Assembly: GCF_036227225.1 (NCBI RefSeq)
Contig: NZ_CP109444.1
Span: 930,001-994,000, forward strand
Length of the DNA: 64,000 nucleotides
Direction of reading: 5' to 3'
DNA from: Streptomyces sp. NBC_01478
GTDB lineage: Bacteria > Actinomycetota > Actinomycetes > Streptomycetales > Streptomycetaceae
The translations under genes were made by a program, and so were the position numbers. This document shows positions 1-8,750 of the stretch, piece by piece (positions within the stretch are counted from its first letter, which is position 1; every line of letters starts with the position of its first letter). A model generated the notes under the pieces. The model searched no databases and was not told the DNA's origin. It saw only the letters and a list, made by a program, of their open reading frames with translations.

Positions 1-1472
1 ATGCAGTTGACCATGTCCTTCATCAGGCCCTCGTCGAAGACGTTGATGAAGTCACCGTGGTCCGTGACGGGCTTGTGCTGCTGCTCGGGGAAGGAGTCCA
101 CCGCGAACAGCGGGGTCGTCTTCCCGCCGTCCTGAAGGCTCGGCGCGTCGACGTCGTAGACGATCCGCTGCACCAGTTGCGGGATGGCCTCGAAGCCCGC
201 CGGGCAGGAGCCGTCGGCGGCCTCGAAGGCCACGTGGGTGCGGTGGTTGGCGCTGTCGATGTTGCGGCCGTCCCAGCAGCTCTGGAACTTGAAGGTGCGC
301 ACCACGTCACTGCCCGCCGGACACAGCGGGTACTTGTCCTTGAGCTGCCGGTCCTCGAACCCGGTGCAGCTCCAGGAGGCGTTGGCGTTGGCCGGGCCGT
401 TCACGAAGGCCTTCGCGTCGCCGGTGATGATGCGCAGCAGACGCGGCATCTCGACGACCTTGCTCTGCGGGTTGCCCACGAACGTCAGCGTGGCTGCCTT
501 CGCCGTCACGATCTGACCGGAGTTGCCCTCCGTGCCGCCGCCGGGCTTGTCGGCGTCCTGCTCCTGCTTGCCGTTCTGGAGGCGCAACACGGGCCAGTAG
601 TAAGTGGACTTGTCGCCCGGGTTCTCACAGCTCGTGTCGGCCTTCGCCAGAACGTCGTCGCTGGCGAAGGCGTTGTTGGACTGGTTGCCGATGTAGTCGT
701 GGAAGTGGTGGGCGCCGTTGGTGACACCGGGCGCGACGATCACGTTGTCGGAGTTGAACAGGCCGTTCTCGTTCACGCCGCACGCGGTGACGAACGTGCC
801 GCGGGAGGCGTTCGCCTGTTCCTGCGGGGCGTTCACGTTGGGCTGTACGGAGGTGATGTCCGCGTAGTCCGAGGCGACGGGCCCGTTGGTGGACTGCTGG
901 TTGCCCTGCTGGCCCTGGCCGTCACCCTGCTGCTGGTCCTGGCCGGTCGGGTCGGCGCTACCGCTCTGGTCGTCGCCGCCGCTCTGGTCGCCGTTCGTCG
1001 GGGCGATCAGCGTGCAGCCGGCCAGTTCGTCGAGTCCCTCGGGGCGGTCCCCGACCCGTGCGATGGCGTCGTCGATCCGGGCGATGGTCGCGGCGCGCTT
1101 CTCCTTCAACGGATTCATGATCGCGTTGTCGGCGAAGGACGCGTCCTGGCGTATGGACTCAGTCGAGTCCTTCAACTTCTGGTAGGCCTCGGTTATCTGC
1201 TGGTCCAGAAGCGCGAGTTGGGTGTCGACCTCGGTCTTCGCCTCATCGGGGACCGTCGTCAACTGGGTGCCCACGTCCGGGCAGTCGATCGTCGCGCCGT
1301 CCGACGCCGCGTCCGGGGAACCCTGCTGGGAGGAGTCACCGCCCCAGCCGCCTTCGGACGCCGACGCGTAGACGTTCGCCGCCACCAGTCCTCCGCCGCC
1401 CAGCATCAGGGCGACTGCTGCCATCGTCGCGCGTCGTGCGCCTGTGGGGCGTCTGCGCGTGTTGCGTGCCAA
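1..1472 (-). CDS. Secreted DUF1996-domain protein (C-terminus cut by window edge)
   Basis: The reading frame is open from a TTG at 1472 to the left edge, about 490 residues, with no stop. TTG is chosen because GGAG lies 8 nt upstream and it gives a basic N-terminus (MARNTRRRPTG) followed by a hydrophobic stretch, a likely export signal. Residues about 60-150 form a helical, charged segment. Residues about 155-195 are a Q/G/S-rich linker (GDQSGGDDQSG, QQQGDGQGQQG). From about residue 200 the sequence matches the DUF1996 family seen in secreted actinobacterial and fungal proteins, including GAHHFHDYIGNQ, SSCWDGRN-like FQSCWDGRNID, ANHRTHVAF and a late HGDFINVFDEG. The function of DUF1996 is unknown. 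Paired cysteines suggest an extracellular disulfide-bonded fold. It is divergent from the NlpC/P60 gene. Confidence 0.85.
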   Translation of the reverse strand, partial: MARNTRRRPTGARRATMAAVALMLGGGGLVAANVYASASEGGWGGDSSQQGSPDAASDGATIDCPDVGTQLTTVPDEAKTEVDTQLALLDQQITEAYQKLKDSTESIRQDASFADNAIMNPLKEKRAATIARIDDAIARVGDRPEGLDELAGCTLIAPTNGDQSGGDDQSGSADPTGQDQQQGDGQGQQGNQQSTNGPVASDYADITSVQPNVNAPQEQANASRGTFVTACGVNENGLFNSDNVIVAPGVTNGAHHFHDYIGNQSNNAFASDDVLAKADTSCENPGDKSTYYWPVLRLQNGKQEQDADKPGGGTEGNSGQIVTAKAATLTFVGNPQSKVVEMPRLLRIITGDAKAFVNGPANANASWSCTGFEDRQLKDKYPLCPAGSDVVRTFKFQSCWDGRNIDSANHRTHVAFEAADGSCPAGFEAIPQLVQRIVYDVDAPSLQDGGKTTPLFAVDSFPEQQHKPVTDHGDFINVFDEGLMKDMVNC

Positions 1473-1767
1473 GGAAGTTGCTCCTACACGTATCGGTCGG
1501 CCCGGATCGTCCCGGCATGGAAATCCCCCGACCCAATACGGAACCGAACCCCGGTGTGTTCAACCGTCCCAAAAATTCATAGCGACCTCATATGGATCAC
1601 CCGGCCCGGCGGGCCCATGAACCCTCGACGCACCAGGTGAAGTATCTGGGCGAGGTAAAGGTCACAAAAACGTATCGGACATATCGCGCTTCAACCTTCA
1701 CACGAGGCACACACGTTGGCTAAGTTGACGCTCAGGCCGTACGACCTACTCCGGCGATCAGCGCCGG

Positions 1768-1930
1768 GCCGCGCGGCTTGCGCCGAATCCGGCGTGCCGC
1801 TCGCGGCAGCCGGAACCGGGGACCCAACCGACTTGGGGTGAATCGGCCCAACCGCCCTTCCGGGCAAGGGCCGTAGGGCAAACCTTCCGTGATCGCCGCC
1901 CGAACCCGACAGCTAACTCGGTAGGCGCGA
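1768..1930 (+). promoter_or_regulatory. c-di-AMP (ydaO/yuaA-type) riboswitch
   Basis: The leader of the NlpC/P60 gene carries the conserved blocks of the ydaO class in order: GCGCCGAATCC near 1780, CCGGGGACCC near 1816, CTTGGGGTGAATC at 1832-1844, GGGCCGTAGGGC near 1868, and CGAACCCGACAGCTAACTC at 1901-1919 followed by GGTAGGCG. The ribosome binding site (AAGGAG, near 1936) starts directly after the aptamer. In actinobacteria this class binds c-di-AMP and commonly turns off resuscitation-type and NlpC/P60 wall hydrolases. The boundaries are approximate. The stretch from 1473 to 1767 holds the divergent promoters, but no clear -35/-10 pair could be named. Confidence 0.9.
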
Positions 1931-1951
1931 TACGGAAGGAGCACGTCTGCC

Positions 1952-3538
1952 ATGCCGGCAGAACGAGGTACGCGCACCGGAGGCAGTGGCCCCACCGTGG
2001 AAGACCGACCCAGCCGTGACGAAGTCCAGCGGCGGATCAACTCCCTGTACGACAGGGCCGAGACGGCCACCGGAAACTACAACGCCACGCGTGCGATGTC
2101 CGGGAACCCGCGCAAGCGCGTCGAGCCCCGCCCCAGCGCGTCGCGTCCTTCCGACCCCGCTCAAGACGCCGTCACCCGGCAGTTGTTCGACCGCGCCCGC
2201 GCTCAACTGGGCCCGACCGTACCGGCGATCCTGCCGCCCCGCAGGACTCCCGCCCGCCCGGCGGAGTCCCGGCCCGAACGGTCCGAGCGACGCCCCGAGG
2301 CCGAAGGCGCCGGCCGCGCCGTGGCCGAACTGACCGCGGGGACCGCCGCCGTACCGGAGCTCGCCGCCTCGCAACTCGCGGCCCCTGTCGCGGAGTTGAC
2401 TGCAGGTCCCATCGCCGCGCTGCCTCCCGCCGCACCGCAGGCACCCCAGTCGCCTCAGACGGCTCAGACCCAGATGACTCAGCCCTCGATGGCTCAGATG
2501 CCTCAGGCGACCGTCCTCGACCTGCCGCCCGTGCCGGCCATCGAGGTGCCGCCCACGCCCGTCGTGACGCCACAGCAGTTCGCCCCGGCGCCGGCCTTCG
2601 ACCCGCTCACCGCGAGCCTGGACCTGCTCCCGTACATCGCCGCACCGCGCACCGAGCCCGCCCCGACGAGCGCCACCTGGCCGCCCCCGGAGCCGTCCTG
2701 GTCCGCCCCTGAGGCCACCTGGTCCACCGGCCAGCTCCCCATGGTGACCGAGCAACCAGCTTGGTCGACCGGGCAGATGCCCGTGGTCACCGAGCAACCG
2801 GCTTGGTCCACCGGGCAGATGCCCGTGGCGGCCGAACAGCCGGCTTGGTCCACGGGACAGATGCCCATGGTGACCGAGCAACCGGCTTGGGCGACCGGAC
2901 AGTTCCCCGCGGTCACCGAGCAGCAGCCCTGGTCGACCGGCCAGCTCCCGATGGTGCCCCAGCAGCCCGCCGGCCAGCCCACCTGGTACACCACGCCGGA
3001 ACCGGACTGGCGCCCGCCGCAGCAGGAATGGCAGCCGCCCGCCCCCGCCCCCGAGGTCTCCTTCGCCGCGGCCCCGGCGGTCGCGCCCACCCTGGCTCCG
3101 GAGATCATTCTTCCCCCGGCCCCGGCCATGAGCCCGCTGACCACCACGGCCGTCCCCGCCGCACCGGACGCCGGCACGCACAGCAAGACCGCCACCGCGC
3201 TCGCCTTCGCCCGCGCGCAGATCGGCAGGCCGTGCCTGTGGGGCGCGGCGGGACCGGACGCCTACGACTGCTCCAGCCTCACCCAGGCCGCCTGGAAGGC
3301 CGCGGGCGTCATCCTCCCCCGCACCGCCCAGGAACAGTCCGGCGCCGGCACGCTCGTCCCGCTCACGGACATCCGCCCCGGCGACCTGATCTTCTTCTAC
3401 GACAGCATCGACCACGTCGGTCTCTACACCGGCAACGGCCTGATGATCCACGCGCCGAGCCCGGGCACGCCGATCCGCGAGGAGTCGATCTTCTACGCCG
3501 GTTCCGCCGCCATCCGGGGCGCCGTACGACCCGCCTGA
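1952..3538 (+). CDS. NlpC/P60 family cell-wall endopeptidase
   Basis: 528 residues. The C-terminal domain (about 413-526) is NlpC/P60. The catalytic Cys440 lies in YDCSSL, His488 in DHVGLY and the third polar residue His500 in IHAPSPG, so the triad is complete. This family cleaves D-gamma-glutamyl-diaminopimelate bonds of peptidoglycan. The first 400 residues are low-complexity, Pro/Ala-rich, and include six 14-residue repeats (256-339). No clear signal peptide is visible: the N-terminus (MPAERGTRTGG) is hydrophilic, so export would need a non-classical route or the true start lies elsewhere. ATG at 1952 is chosen for the AAGGAG upstream and the conserved N-terminal start after the riboswitch. 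The riboswitch places it under c-di-AMP control. Confidence 0.9.
   Translation: MPAERGTRTGGSGPTVEDRPSRDEVQRRINSLYDRAETATGNYNATRAMSGNPRKRVEPRPSASRPSDPAQDAVTRQLFDRARAQLGPTVPAILPPRRTPARPAESRPERSERRPEAEGAGRAVAELTAGTAAVPELAASQLAAPVAELTAGPIAALPPAAPQAPQSPQTAQTQMTQPSMAQMPQATVLDLPPVPAIEVPPTPVVTPQQFAPAPAFDPLTASLDLLPYIAAPRTEPAPTSATWPPPEPSWSAPEATWSTGQLPMVTEQPAWSTGQMPVVTEQPAWSTGQMPVAAEQPAWSTGQMPMVTEQPAWATGQFPAVTEQQPWSTGQLPMVPQQPAGQPTWYTTPEPDWRPPQQEWQPPAPAPEVSFAAAPAVAPTLAPEIILPPAPAMSPLTTTAVPAAPDAGTHSKTATALAFARAQIGRPCLWGAAGPDAYDCSSLTQAAWKAAGVILPRTAQEQSGAGTLVPLTDIRPGDLIFFYDSIDHVGLYTGNGLMIHAPSPGTPIREESIFYAGSAAIRGAVRPA
2717..2968 (+). repeat. Six in-frame 42-bp repeats coding a 14-residue motif
   Basis: Six consecutive units encode variants of (A/T/P)WSTGQMPVVTEQP, with Trp, TGQ and P nearly invariant. 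The unit length is 42 bp, so copy-number change keeps the frame. They form the linker of the NlpC/P60 protein and may span or bind the wall. Confidence 0.9.
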
Positions 3539-3540
3539 TC

Positions 3541-3573
3541 CGGTCGGGGCCGGGCATTTCCCGGCCCTGACCG
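3541..3573 (+). terminator. Hairpin terminator after NlpC/P60 gene
   Basis: CGGTCGGGGCCGGG pairs with CCCGGCCCTGACCG across a CATTT loop, one mismatch in 14 bp. It starts 3 nt after the TGA. No U-tract follows, as is usual in this GC range. Confidence 0.8.
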
Positions 3574-3740
3574 CACACCTCGGGACACTCCCGGCCAACC
3601 GCGTCGTCGGCCCGTACGAGTGGTGCATCCTGGGGCACGGTCGTAGCGTCGAGAGGGACACGACGACCGCGCCCCGGCAGGCGGGCCACCGCCGGTGCGG
3701 GTGCGGGGCGACGAGGACGAACAGGCGGCCGGGAGCGGAC

Positions 3741-4193
3741 ATGTACAAACACACCATGGTGGGCGTCGTGACGCTCTGTGCCGCCGCCCTGCTCGGGCCG
3801 GCCGTCGCCACCTCGTCGGCGGCCCCGGCCGCGGCGACCGCCCACCGGCAGCTCCAGGACCCCGTGCTGGTCGACTGCCTGTGGCATCCCGAGGTGCGCC
3901 CGACCGACTTCATGCTCGCCTGCGGCGACGGCAACAGCCGCCTCACATCGCTGCGTTGGACGGAGTGGAACGCCAACTCCGCGACGGCCACGGGTGTCAA
4001 CGTGGTGAACGACTGCAAGCCCTATTGCGCGGTGGGCAAGTTCCACTCGTTCCCGGTGACCGTCCGGCTCGACTCCACGCAGACCTGGAAGCGGCATCCG
4101 CAGGTGCGGCAGTACGGCGAGATCACCCTGACGTATCCCGGCGCGCGGCCGGACAAGTTCCAGCACACCGTGACCTACCCCCTGTGGAACTGA
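3741..4193 (+). CDS. Small secreted protein of unknown function
   Basis: 150 residues. It has an N-terminal signal peptide (MYKHTMVGVV... through SSAAPAAATA, cleavage likely near residue 33). The mature part is about 117 residues with four cysteines (DCLW, LACGD and NDCKPYC), so two disulfides are possible. It is rich in aromatic residues and beta-strand-like alternation. I do not recognise a named domain. The ATG at 3741 follows GGGAG by a few bases. It converges with the phosphatase-family gene, with only one base between the stop codons. Confidence 0.75.
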   Translation: MYKHTMVGVVTLCAAALLGPAVATSSAAPAAATAHRQLQDPVLVDCLWHPEVRPTDFMLACGDGNSRLTSLRWTEWNANSATATGVNVVNDCKPYCAVGKFHSFPVTVRLDSTQTWKRHPQVRQYGEITLTYPGARPDKFQHTVTYPLWN

Positions 4194-4194
4194 C

Positions 4195-5055
4195 TCAGAG
4201 CGACAGCTCCACCACCAGCGGCCGGTGATCGGAGATTCCCGACCTCGGCACGGCCACCGTCCCCACCGCGTCCTCGGCGAGCCCCGTCGTCATGACGTGG
4301 TCGAGCTGGACGAGCGGCCGGTGCGACGGGAAGGTCGCCCGCCGCACCGAACTCCGCCAGCCGCGCGGCGCGGTGGCGTTCAAGGTGAGCCGGGGAAGAG
4401 CACCGAAGAGGTTGAAGTCACCCATCACCACCCGGGGTTGGGGCAGATCGGCGATCCAGCGGCGCACGGTGCGGAGTTGGCCGATGTTCCAGCCCGGCAC
4501 GAACGAGAGATGCACGGCCACGACGGTGAACGGGCCCTGCGGACCTTCCAGTACGGCGGCCAGGGCGGCCCGGGGCTGATCCCTGGCCAGCACCGGAGTG
4601 GCCCGCCCGGCGACCCGCAGCGGCATACCGAAGGGCGCCGGCGGGAGCCGTAGCGCCCGCCACTCGTGGACCGGCAGCCTCGACAGCAACGCCAGCCCGT
4701 GCGAAGGGACTTCGGGCCGCCCGACCCCGGGGCCGTAGACGCGCATCCCGGGTTCGGCCGGGTCGAGGACCCAGCCCCGGCCCGGTACGGAACGGCAGTG
4801 CAGCGCCGTCGCGTAGCGCCAGTCGCGTGCGCCCATCGCGTCGGCGGCGACCGCGGCCTGGTCGACACCGCCCGACCGCTCCTGGAGACAGTCGATCTCC
4901 TGGAGCGCCACCACATCGGCGTCCAGGGACGCGACGGCTTCGGCGAGGGGCGCCGAGGGATCGCCGGGGGCAGCCGTCTTCGGGCGGCCGTCCGGCTGGA
5001 TCTCCCGACCGTGCAGCACGTTGAACGTCGCGCATCTCACCAGTAAGTCACCCAT
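4195..5055 (-). CDS. Endonuclease/exonuclease/phosphatase (EEP) family hydrolase
   Basis: 286 residues from ATG 5055. The EEP fold motifs are present in order: ATFNVLHG at the N-terminus, the metal-binding Glu53 in VALQEID, the MGDFNLFG (Asp-x-Asn) motif about two thirds along, LDHV and the terminal SDHRPLVV. This family holds DNase I-like nucleases, sphingomyelinases and inositol phosphatases, and the substrate cannot be told from sequence. There is no export signal, so a cytoplasmic role is likely. The start is uncertain: the frame stays open upstream into promoter-like sequence, and ATG 5055 or GTG 5040 both place the first beta strand correctly. It is divergent from the GtrA-like gene. 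Confidence 0.85.
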   Translation of the reverse strand: MGDLLVRCATFNVLHGREIQPDGRPKTAAPGDPSAPLAEAVASLDADVVALQEIDCLQERSGGVDQAAVAADAMGARDWRYATALHCRSVPGRGWVLDPAEPGMRVYGPGVGRPEVPSHGLALLSRLPVHEWRALRLPPAPFGMPLRVAGRATPVLARDQPRAALAAVLEGPQGPFTVVAVHLSFVPGWNIGQLRTVRRWIADLPQPRVVMGDFNLFGALPRLTLNATAPRGWRSSVRRATFPSHRPLVQLDHVMTTGLAEDAVGTVAVPRSGISDHRPLVVELSL

Positions 5056-5125
5056 GATCAGCGCGCATTGTACGTAGTCCGCCTGTGCGAGGCGCTTCGC
5101 GGGCTCCCCCACTCCGGCAATGTAC

Positions 5126-5165
5126 TTGCGTAACTCAAGCACTTCTGTATAGTTGAGTAAGTCAA
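5126..5165 (+). promoter_or_regulatory. Promoter with two tandem MarR/TetR-like operator sites
   Basis: TTGCGT at 5126-5131 and TATAGT at 5148-5153 are 16 bp apart and read toward the GtrA-like gene. Two near-palindromes of the form TTGNGTAANTCAA sit at 5126-5138 and 5153-5165, one on the -35 and one starting at the end of the -10. Binding there would block transcription. No cognate regulator is adjacent. Confidence 0.6.
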
Positions 5166-5222
5166 GCAAACTTACGCGGCCGCAGAACAGAGGCGCAGCG
5201 TACGGAGCGGATGGAGACCGCC

Positions 5223-5840
5223 ATGGACGACGCGCCCCGGACCCCGGCCGCCCCCGGTCCGCTCGCCTCCTTCGCCCGGTTCGTGGTACTGGGCGGCGGT
5301 GTCGGGGTCCTCTCCAGCGGCGCCGTGGCGCTGCTGGCCGAGCAGATGCCCTGGGCGCTGGCGAACGCGCTGATCACCGTCGTCTCCACCCTCCTGTGCA
5401 CGGAACTGCACGCCCGCTTCACCTTCGGGTCGGGCCGGTCCGCCGGATGGCGCGAGCACTGGCAGTCGGCGGGCTCGGCCGCGGTGGCCTACGTCGTGAC
5501 CTGCGCCGCGATGTTCGTTCTGCACCTGGTGCAGTCGTCGCCCGGGATGCTGACCGAGCAGTTCGTCTACCTCGGCGCCTCGGGACTCGCCGGCCTCGCC
5601 CGCTTCCTGCTGCTGCGCCTGTACGTCTTCGCCACCGGTCGCGACCGGACGGCCGTGCCGGAGCAGAGGGCGGCCGGGACGGTGTTCTCGCCGGTGCCGG
5701 TGCCGGTGCGGACAAGCCCCCTGCGCCCCGCGGGGCCACATCACCGTCCCGCACGGACCGCGGCGCACCGCCCGCGCCGGACCGAACTACGGCCCCTGCC
5801 CCTGAAGTTGGAGGCTCCGGCCCTCGCAGGCGCCCGCTAG
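5223..5840 (+). CDS. GtrA-like four-helix membrane protein
   Basis: 205 residues. Residues about 15-140 contain four hydrophobic segments with the GtrA pattern: ARFVVLGGGVGVLSSGAVALL, then NALITVVSTLLCTELHARFTF (the family's N-x5-F-x3-R-x-F-like end of helix 2), and two further helices ending LLLRLYVFAT. GtrA proteins are thought to move lipid-linked sugars across the membrane for wall polysaccharide or teichoic acid decoration. The C-terminal 65 residues are a basic, Pro/Arg-rich cytoplasmic tail unusual for the family. ATG 5223 is preferred to ATG 5211 because GGAG lies 6 nt ahead. The promoter carries two putative operators. Confidence 0.8.
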   Translation: MDDAPRTPAAPGPLASFARFVVLGGGVGVLSSGAVALLAEQMPWALANALITVVSTLLCTELHARFTFGSGRSAGWREHWQSAGSAAVAYVVTCAAMFVLHLVQSSPGMLTEQFVYLGASGLAGLARFLLLRLYVFATGRDRTAVPEQRAAGTVFSPVPVPVRTSPLRPAGPHHRPARTAAHRPRRTELRPLPLKLEAPALAGAR

Positions 5841-6053
5841 CGACGACAGCGCGCTCCGCGTCCGGAGTCGGTCGCGCCACCGGCAGGGACACCGTCCGCT
5901 GCCAGGTCACACGTGCCGCCCACGACGCGGCGCCGGAACGAATTACGAATCGGGCTCCCGTACTTCGAGTCAATTCGTGATCACACACGTACCTGCGGAC
6001 ATGGGCGCCCAGCGCCGACCAGCCACGTCACCGACTCGGAGAACAGGCACCCC

Positions 6054-7523
6054 ATGAACGCATCCGCACCGAACAGCCCAGCCGCCGACGCCACCGCGCA
6101 GATCGGCGTCACCGGCCTGGGTGTGATGGGCCGCAATCTGGCCCGCAACTTCGCCCGCAACGGCTACACGGTCGCCGTCCACAACCGCTCGCCGCACCGC
6201 ACCCATGAGTTGATGAAGGAGTACGGCGACGAGGGCGCCTTCGTCCCGGCCGAGACGGCACAGGAGTTCGTGGCCGCGCTCGAGAAGCCCCGCCGCCTGA
6301 TGATCATGGTGCAGGCCGGTCCGGCCACCGACGCCGTGATCGACGAGTTCGCCGCGCTGATGGAGCCCGGCGACATGATCATCGACGGCGGCAACGCGCA
6401 CTTCGCCGACACCCGCCGCCGCGAGGCCGCCCTGCGCGACAAGGGCCTCCACTTCGTCGGCGCCGGTGTCTCCGGCGGCGAGGAGGGCGCGCTGAACGGG
6501 CCGTCGATCATGCCCGGCGGTTCGGCGGAGTCGTACGCCGTGCTGGGTCCGATGTTCGAGTCCGTCAGCGCGAAGGTCGACGGGGAGCCCTGCTCCACGC
6601 ACGTCGGGACCGACGGCGCCGGGCACTTCGTCAAGATGGTGCACAACGGCATCGAGTACGCCGACATGCAGCTCATCGCCGAGGCGTACGACCTGCTGCG
6701 CCAGGTCGGCGGCTACACCCCCGCCGAGATCGCGGACGTCTTCCGCCGCTGGAACGAGGGGCGGCTCGGCTCCTACCTGATCGAGATCACCGCCGAGGTC
6801 CTCGCCCACACCGACGCGGAGACCGGGAAGGCCTTCGTCGACATCGTCACCGACGCGGCCGGGCAGAAGGGCACCGGCCGCTGGACCGTGCAGACCGCGC
6901 TGGAGCTGGGTTCGCCGGTCACCGCGATCGCGCAGGCCACCTTCGCCCGTGCCTCCTCCAGCCAGGGCGACCTGCGCGCGGCCTACCGCGGGCTGCCCGG
7001 CGGCACCACTCCCCCGCTGAGCCGCACCGAGGCCGACCGGTTCACCGCCCAGGTGGAACAGGCGCTGTACGCCTCGAAGGTCATCGCCTACGACCAGGGC
7101 TGGAAGATGATCCAGGACGCGGCGGCCGAGTTCGGCTGGTCGATCGACCTCGCCGCGGTCGCCGGGATCTGGCGCGGCGGCTGCATCATCCGCGCCTCCT
7201 TCCTCGACCGCATCCGGGCCGCGTACACGACGGACCCGGGTCTGGTCAGCCTGCTCGGCGAGGAGACCTTCGCGCGGGAGATCGGCGACGCGCAGGTCCC
7301 CTGGCGTGAGGTGGTCGCCTCGGCGGCCCGCCGCGGCATCCCCGTCCCGGCGTTCTCCGCCGCGCTGTCGCACTACGACACGCTGCGCGCCGACCGGCTG
7401 CCGGCGGCCCTGCTCCAGGGCCAGCGCGACTTCTTCGGCGCCCACACCTACGGCCGTACGGACCGCACCGGCAGCTTCCACACGCACTGGTCGCGCCCCG
7501 GCCGCCCGGAGACGACGGCCTGA
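6054..7523 (+). CDS. gnd: 6-phosphogluconate dehydrogenase (decarboxylating)
   Basis: 489 residues. It oxidises 6-phosphogluconate to ribulose 5-phosphate and CO2 in the oxidative pentose phosphate pathway, giving NADPH. The NADP-binding GLGVMGRNLARNFA motif is at about residues 20-33, followed by MIIDGGNAHF, the substrate loop GVSGGEEGALNGPSIMPGG and the catalytic Lys in GHFVKMVHNGIEY. The C-terminal all-helical domain and the tail with TDRTGSFHTHW are those of the long homodimeric form. ATG 6054 is taken as start because it precedes the Rossmann strand by the usual distance. The frame is open further upstream, but with poor homology. Confidence 0.97.
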   Translation: MNASAPNSPAADATAQIGVTGLGVMGRNLARNFARNGYTVAVHNRSPHRTHELMKEYGDEGAFVPAETAQEFVAALEKPRRLMIMVQAGPATDAVIDEFAALMEPGDMIIDGGNAHFADTRRREAALRDKGLHFVGAGVSGGEEGALNGPSIMPGGSAESYAVLGPMFESVSAKVDGEPCSTHVGTDGAGHFVKMVHNGIEYADMQLIAEAYDLLRQVGGYTPAEIADVFRRWNEGRLGSYLIEITAEVLAHTDAETGKAFVDIVTDAAGQKGTGRWTVQTALELGSPVTAIAQATFARASSSQGDLRAAYRGLPGGTTPPLSRTEADRFTAQVEQALYASKVIAYDQGWKMIQDAAAEFGWSIDLAAVAGIWRGGCIIRASFLDRIRAAYTTDPGLVSLLGEETFAREIGDAQVPWREVVASAARRGIPVPAFSAALSHYDTLRADRLPAALLQGQRDFFGAHTYGRTDRTGSFHTHWSRPGRPETTA

Positions 7524-7541
7524 GCCGTACCGATCCGACCT

Positions 7542-7573
7542 CCCGGCCCTCCTGCTCAGGCAGGGGGGCCGGG
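7542..7573. terminator. Hairpin between convergent gnd and lacI-type genes
   Basis: CCCGGCCCTCCTG and CAGGGGGGCCGGG form a long GC stem around CTCAGG. It overlaps the stop codon of the LacI gene and can serve both directions. Confidence 0.7.
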
Positions 7574-8653
7574 CGTGTGTGCGGCGGGCGGTGCGGTGCT
7601 GTCGCGTACGACGAGTTGCGTGGGCACGAGCGTGGTGCCGTGTTCGTCGCCCCGCTGCCGCATCCGCCGTAGGACACCCTCCACGCACAGCCGTCCGACC
7701 TCGGCGAAGTCCTGGTGGACGGTGGTCAGGGGCGGCAGGAAGGAACCGGCCTCGGGGATGTCGTCGAAGCCGATGACGCTGACGTCCTCGGGGATGCGCC
7801 GGCCGCGCTCGTGCAGGGCCCGCAGCAGGCCCAGTGCCATCTGGTCGTTGGCCGCGAACACCGCCGTGCAGTCGGCCTGTTGGGCGAGTTCCAGGCCCAC
7901 GCGGTAGCCGGACTCCGCCGACCAGTCGCCGCGTACGACGGGGGGCACCGGCCGTCCCGCGTCGGCGAGTTCGGCGCTCCAGGCGTCGGCGCGGCGCTGG
8001 GCCGCGAAGGACTCCTGGGGGCCCGCCAGGTGCCAGACCGTGCGGTGGCCGAGATCGAGGAGATGGCGTACGGCGGCCCGCGCACCGCCGTTCTGGTCGG
8101 TGTCGACCACGCTGTAGCGGTCGCCCGCGTCGGAGTCGGCGACGACGACCTGGACATGGGGCGGCAGCGAGATGGTCGCCGCGTCGAGGAGGTGGACCTC
8201 CATGATCGCGATGACCGCGTCGACGGCGAGTTCGCCCAGCCGGGAGAAGGCGCCGCGCACCTCGTCCTGGGTGGGCACGGCGACCGGCAGCAGCGTGACG
8301 GCGTAGCCCTCGTGCGCGGCGGAGGTGGCGATCGCCTCCAGGGTGCGCATGTTGCCGGTGGTGGAGAGGTTGAAGGTGATCACGCCGATGGTGCGGAACT
8401 CACCGCGTTTGAGCGCGCGGGCGGCGCTGTTGGGCCGATAGCCCAGCTCCTTCATGGCCGCGAGGACCTGTTGCCGAGTCTCCTCGTTCACACCCGCGTA
8501 ACCGTTGGACACCCGGGACACGGTCTGCGAGGAGACGCCGGCCAGGCGTGCCACGTCGGCCATGGACGCGCTCGGGGCGCGCCGCGTGGTCCGTTTCCCG
8601 GTGCGTCTACGGGGCTCCTCGGTGCCGGCCGAGGCACCGTGCGCTGTGTCCAC
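7556..8653 (-). CDS. LacI-family transcriptional repressor of the galactoside operon
   Basis: 365 residues from GTG 8653, chosen because AAGGAG lies 4 nt ahead and the HTH then begins near residue 32. The helix-turn-helix reads MADVARLAGVSSQTVSRVSNG, followed by the hinge YRPNSAARALKRGEF. The rest is a periplasmic-binding-protein-like sensor domain (IGVITFNLSTTGN, VIGFDDIPEAGSFLPPLTTV). It is divergent from the ABC transporter and GH42 gene, with two ATGTTTACG-type palindromes between them. It is therefore probably the local repressor, relieved by a galactoside-type sugar. The inducer is inferred only from the neighbouring genes. Confidence 0.93.
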   Translation of the reverse strand: MDTAHGASAGTEEPRRRTGKRTTRRAPSASMADVARLAGVSSQTVSRVSNGYAGVNEETRQQVLAAMKELGYRPNSAARALKRGEFRTIGVITFNLSTTGNMRTLEAIATSAAHEGYAVTLLPVAVPTQDEVRGAFSRLGELAVDAVIAIMEVHLLDAATISLPPHVQVVVADSDAGDRYSVVDTDQNGGARAAVRHLLDLGHRTVWHLAGPQESFAAQRRADAWSAELADAGRPVPPVVRGDWSAESGYRVGLELAQQADCTAVFAANDQMALGLLRALHERGRRIPEDVSVIGFDDIPEAGSFLPPLTTVHQDFAEVGRLCVEGVLRRMRQRGDEHGTTLVPTQLVVRDSTAPPAAHTPGPPA

Positions 8654-8708
8654 CCGTCTCCTTCCCCTATCGATCCGATTGCCTCGGGCACGTTTCACCA
8701 AACGGCCC

Positions 8709-8738
8709 TTGACCACCGACATTGGGGCAGTGTAGACA
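8709..8738 (+). promoter_or_regulatory. Probable promoter of the ABC transporter/GH42 operon
   Basis: TTGACC at 8709-8714 and TAGACA at 8733-8738 are 18 bp apart. Transcription would begin near 8745, just before the first LacI-type operator. It lies inside the LacI 5' region and reads away from it. Confidence 0.5.
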
Positions 8739-8750
8739 TGCCGCCATCAG

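Noticed and set aside
1473..1767. Short open frames in the DUF1996-NlpC intergenic region
   Set aside because: They overlap promoter and riboswitch sequence and lack ribosome binding sites and similarity.
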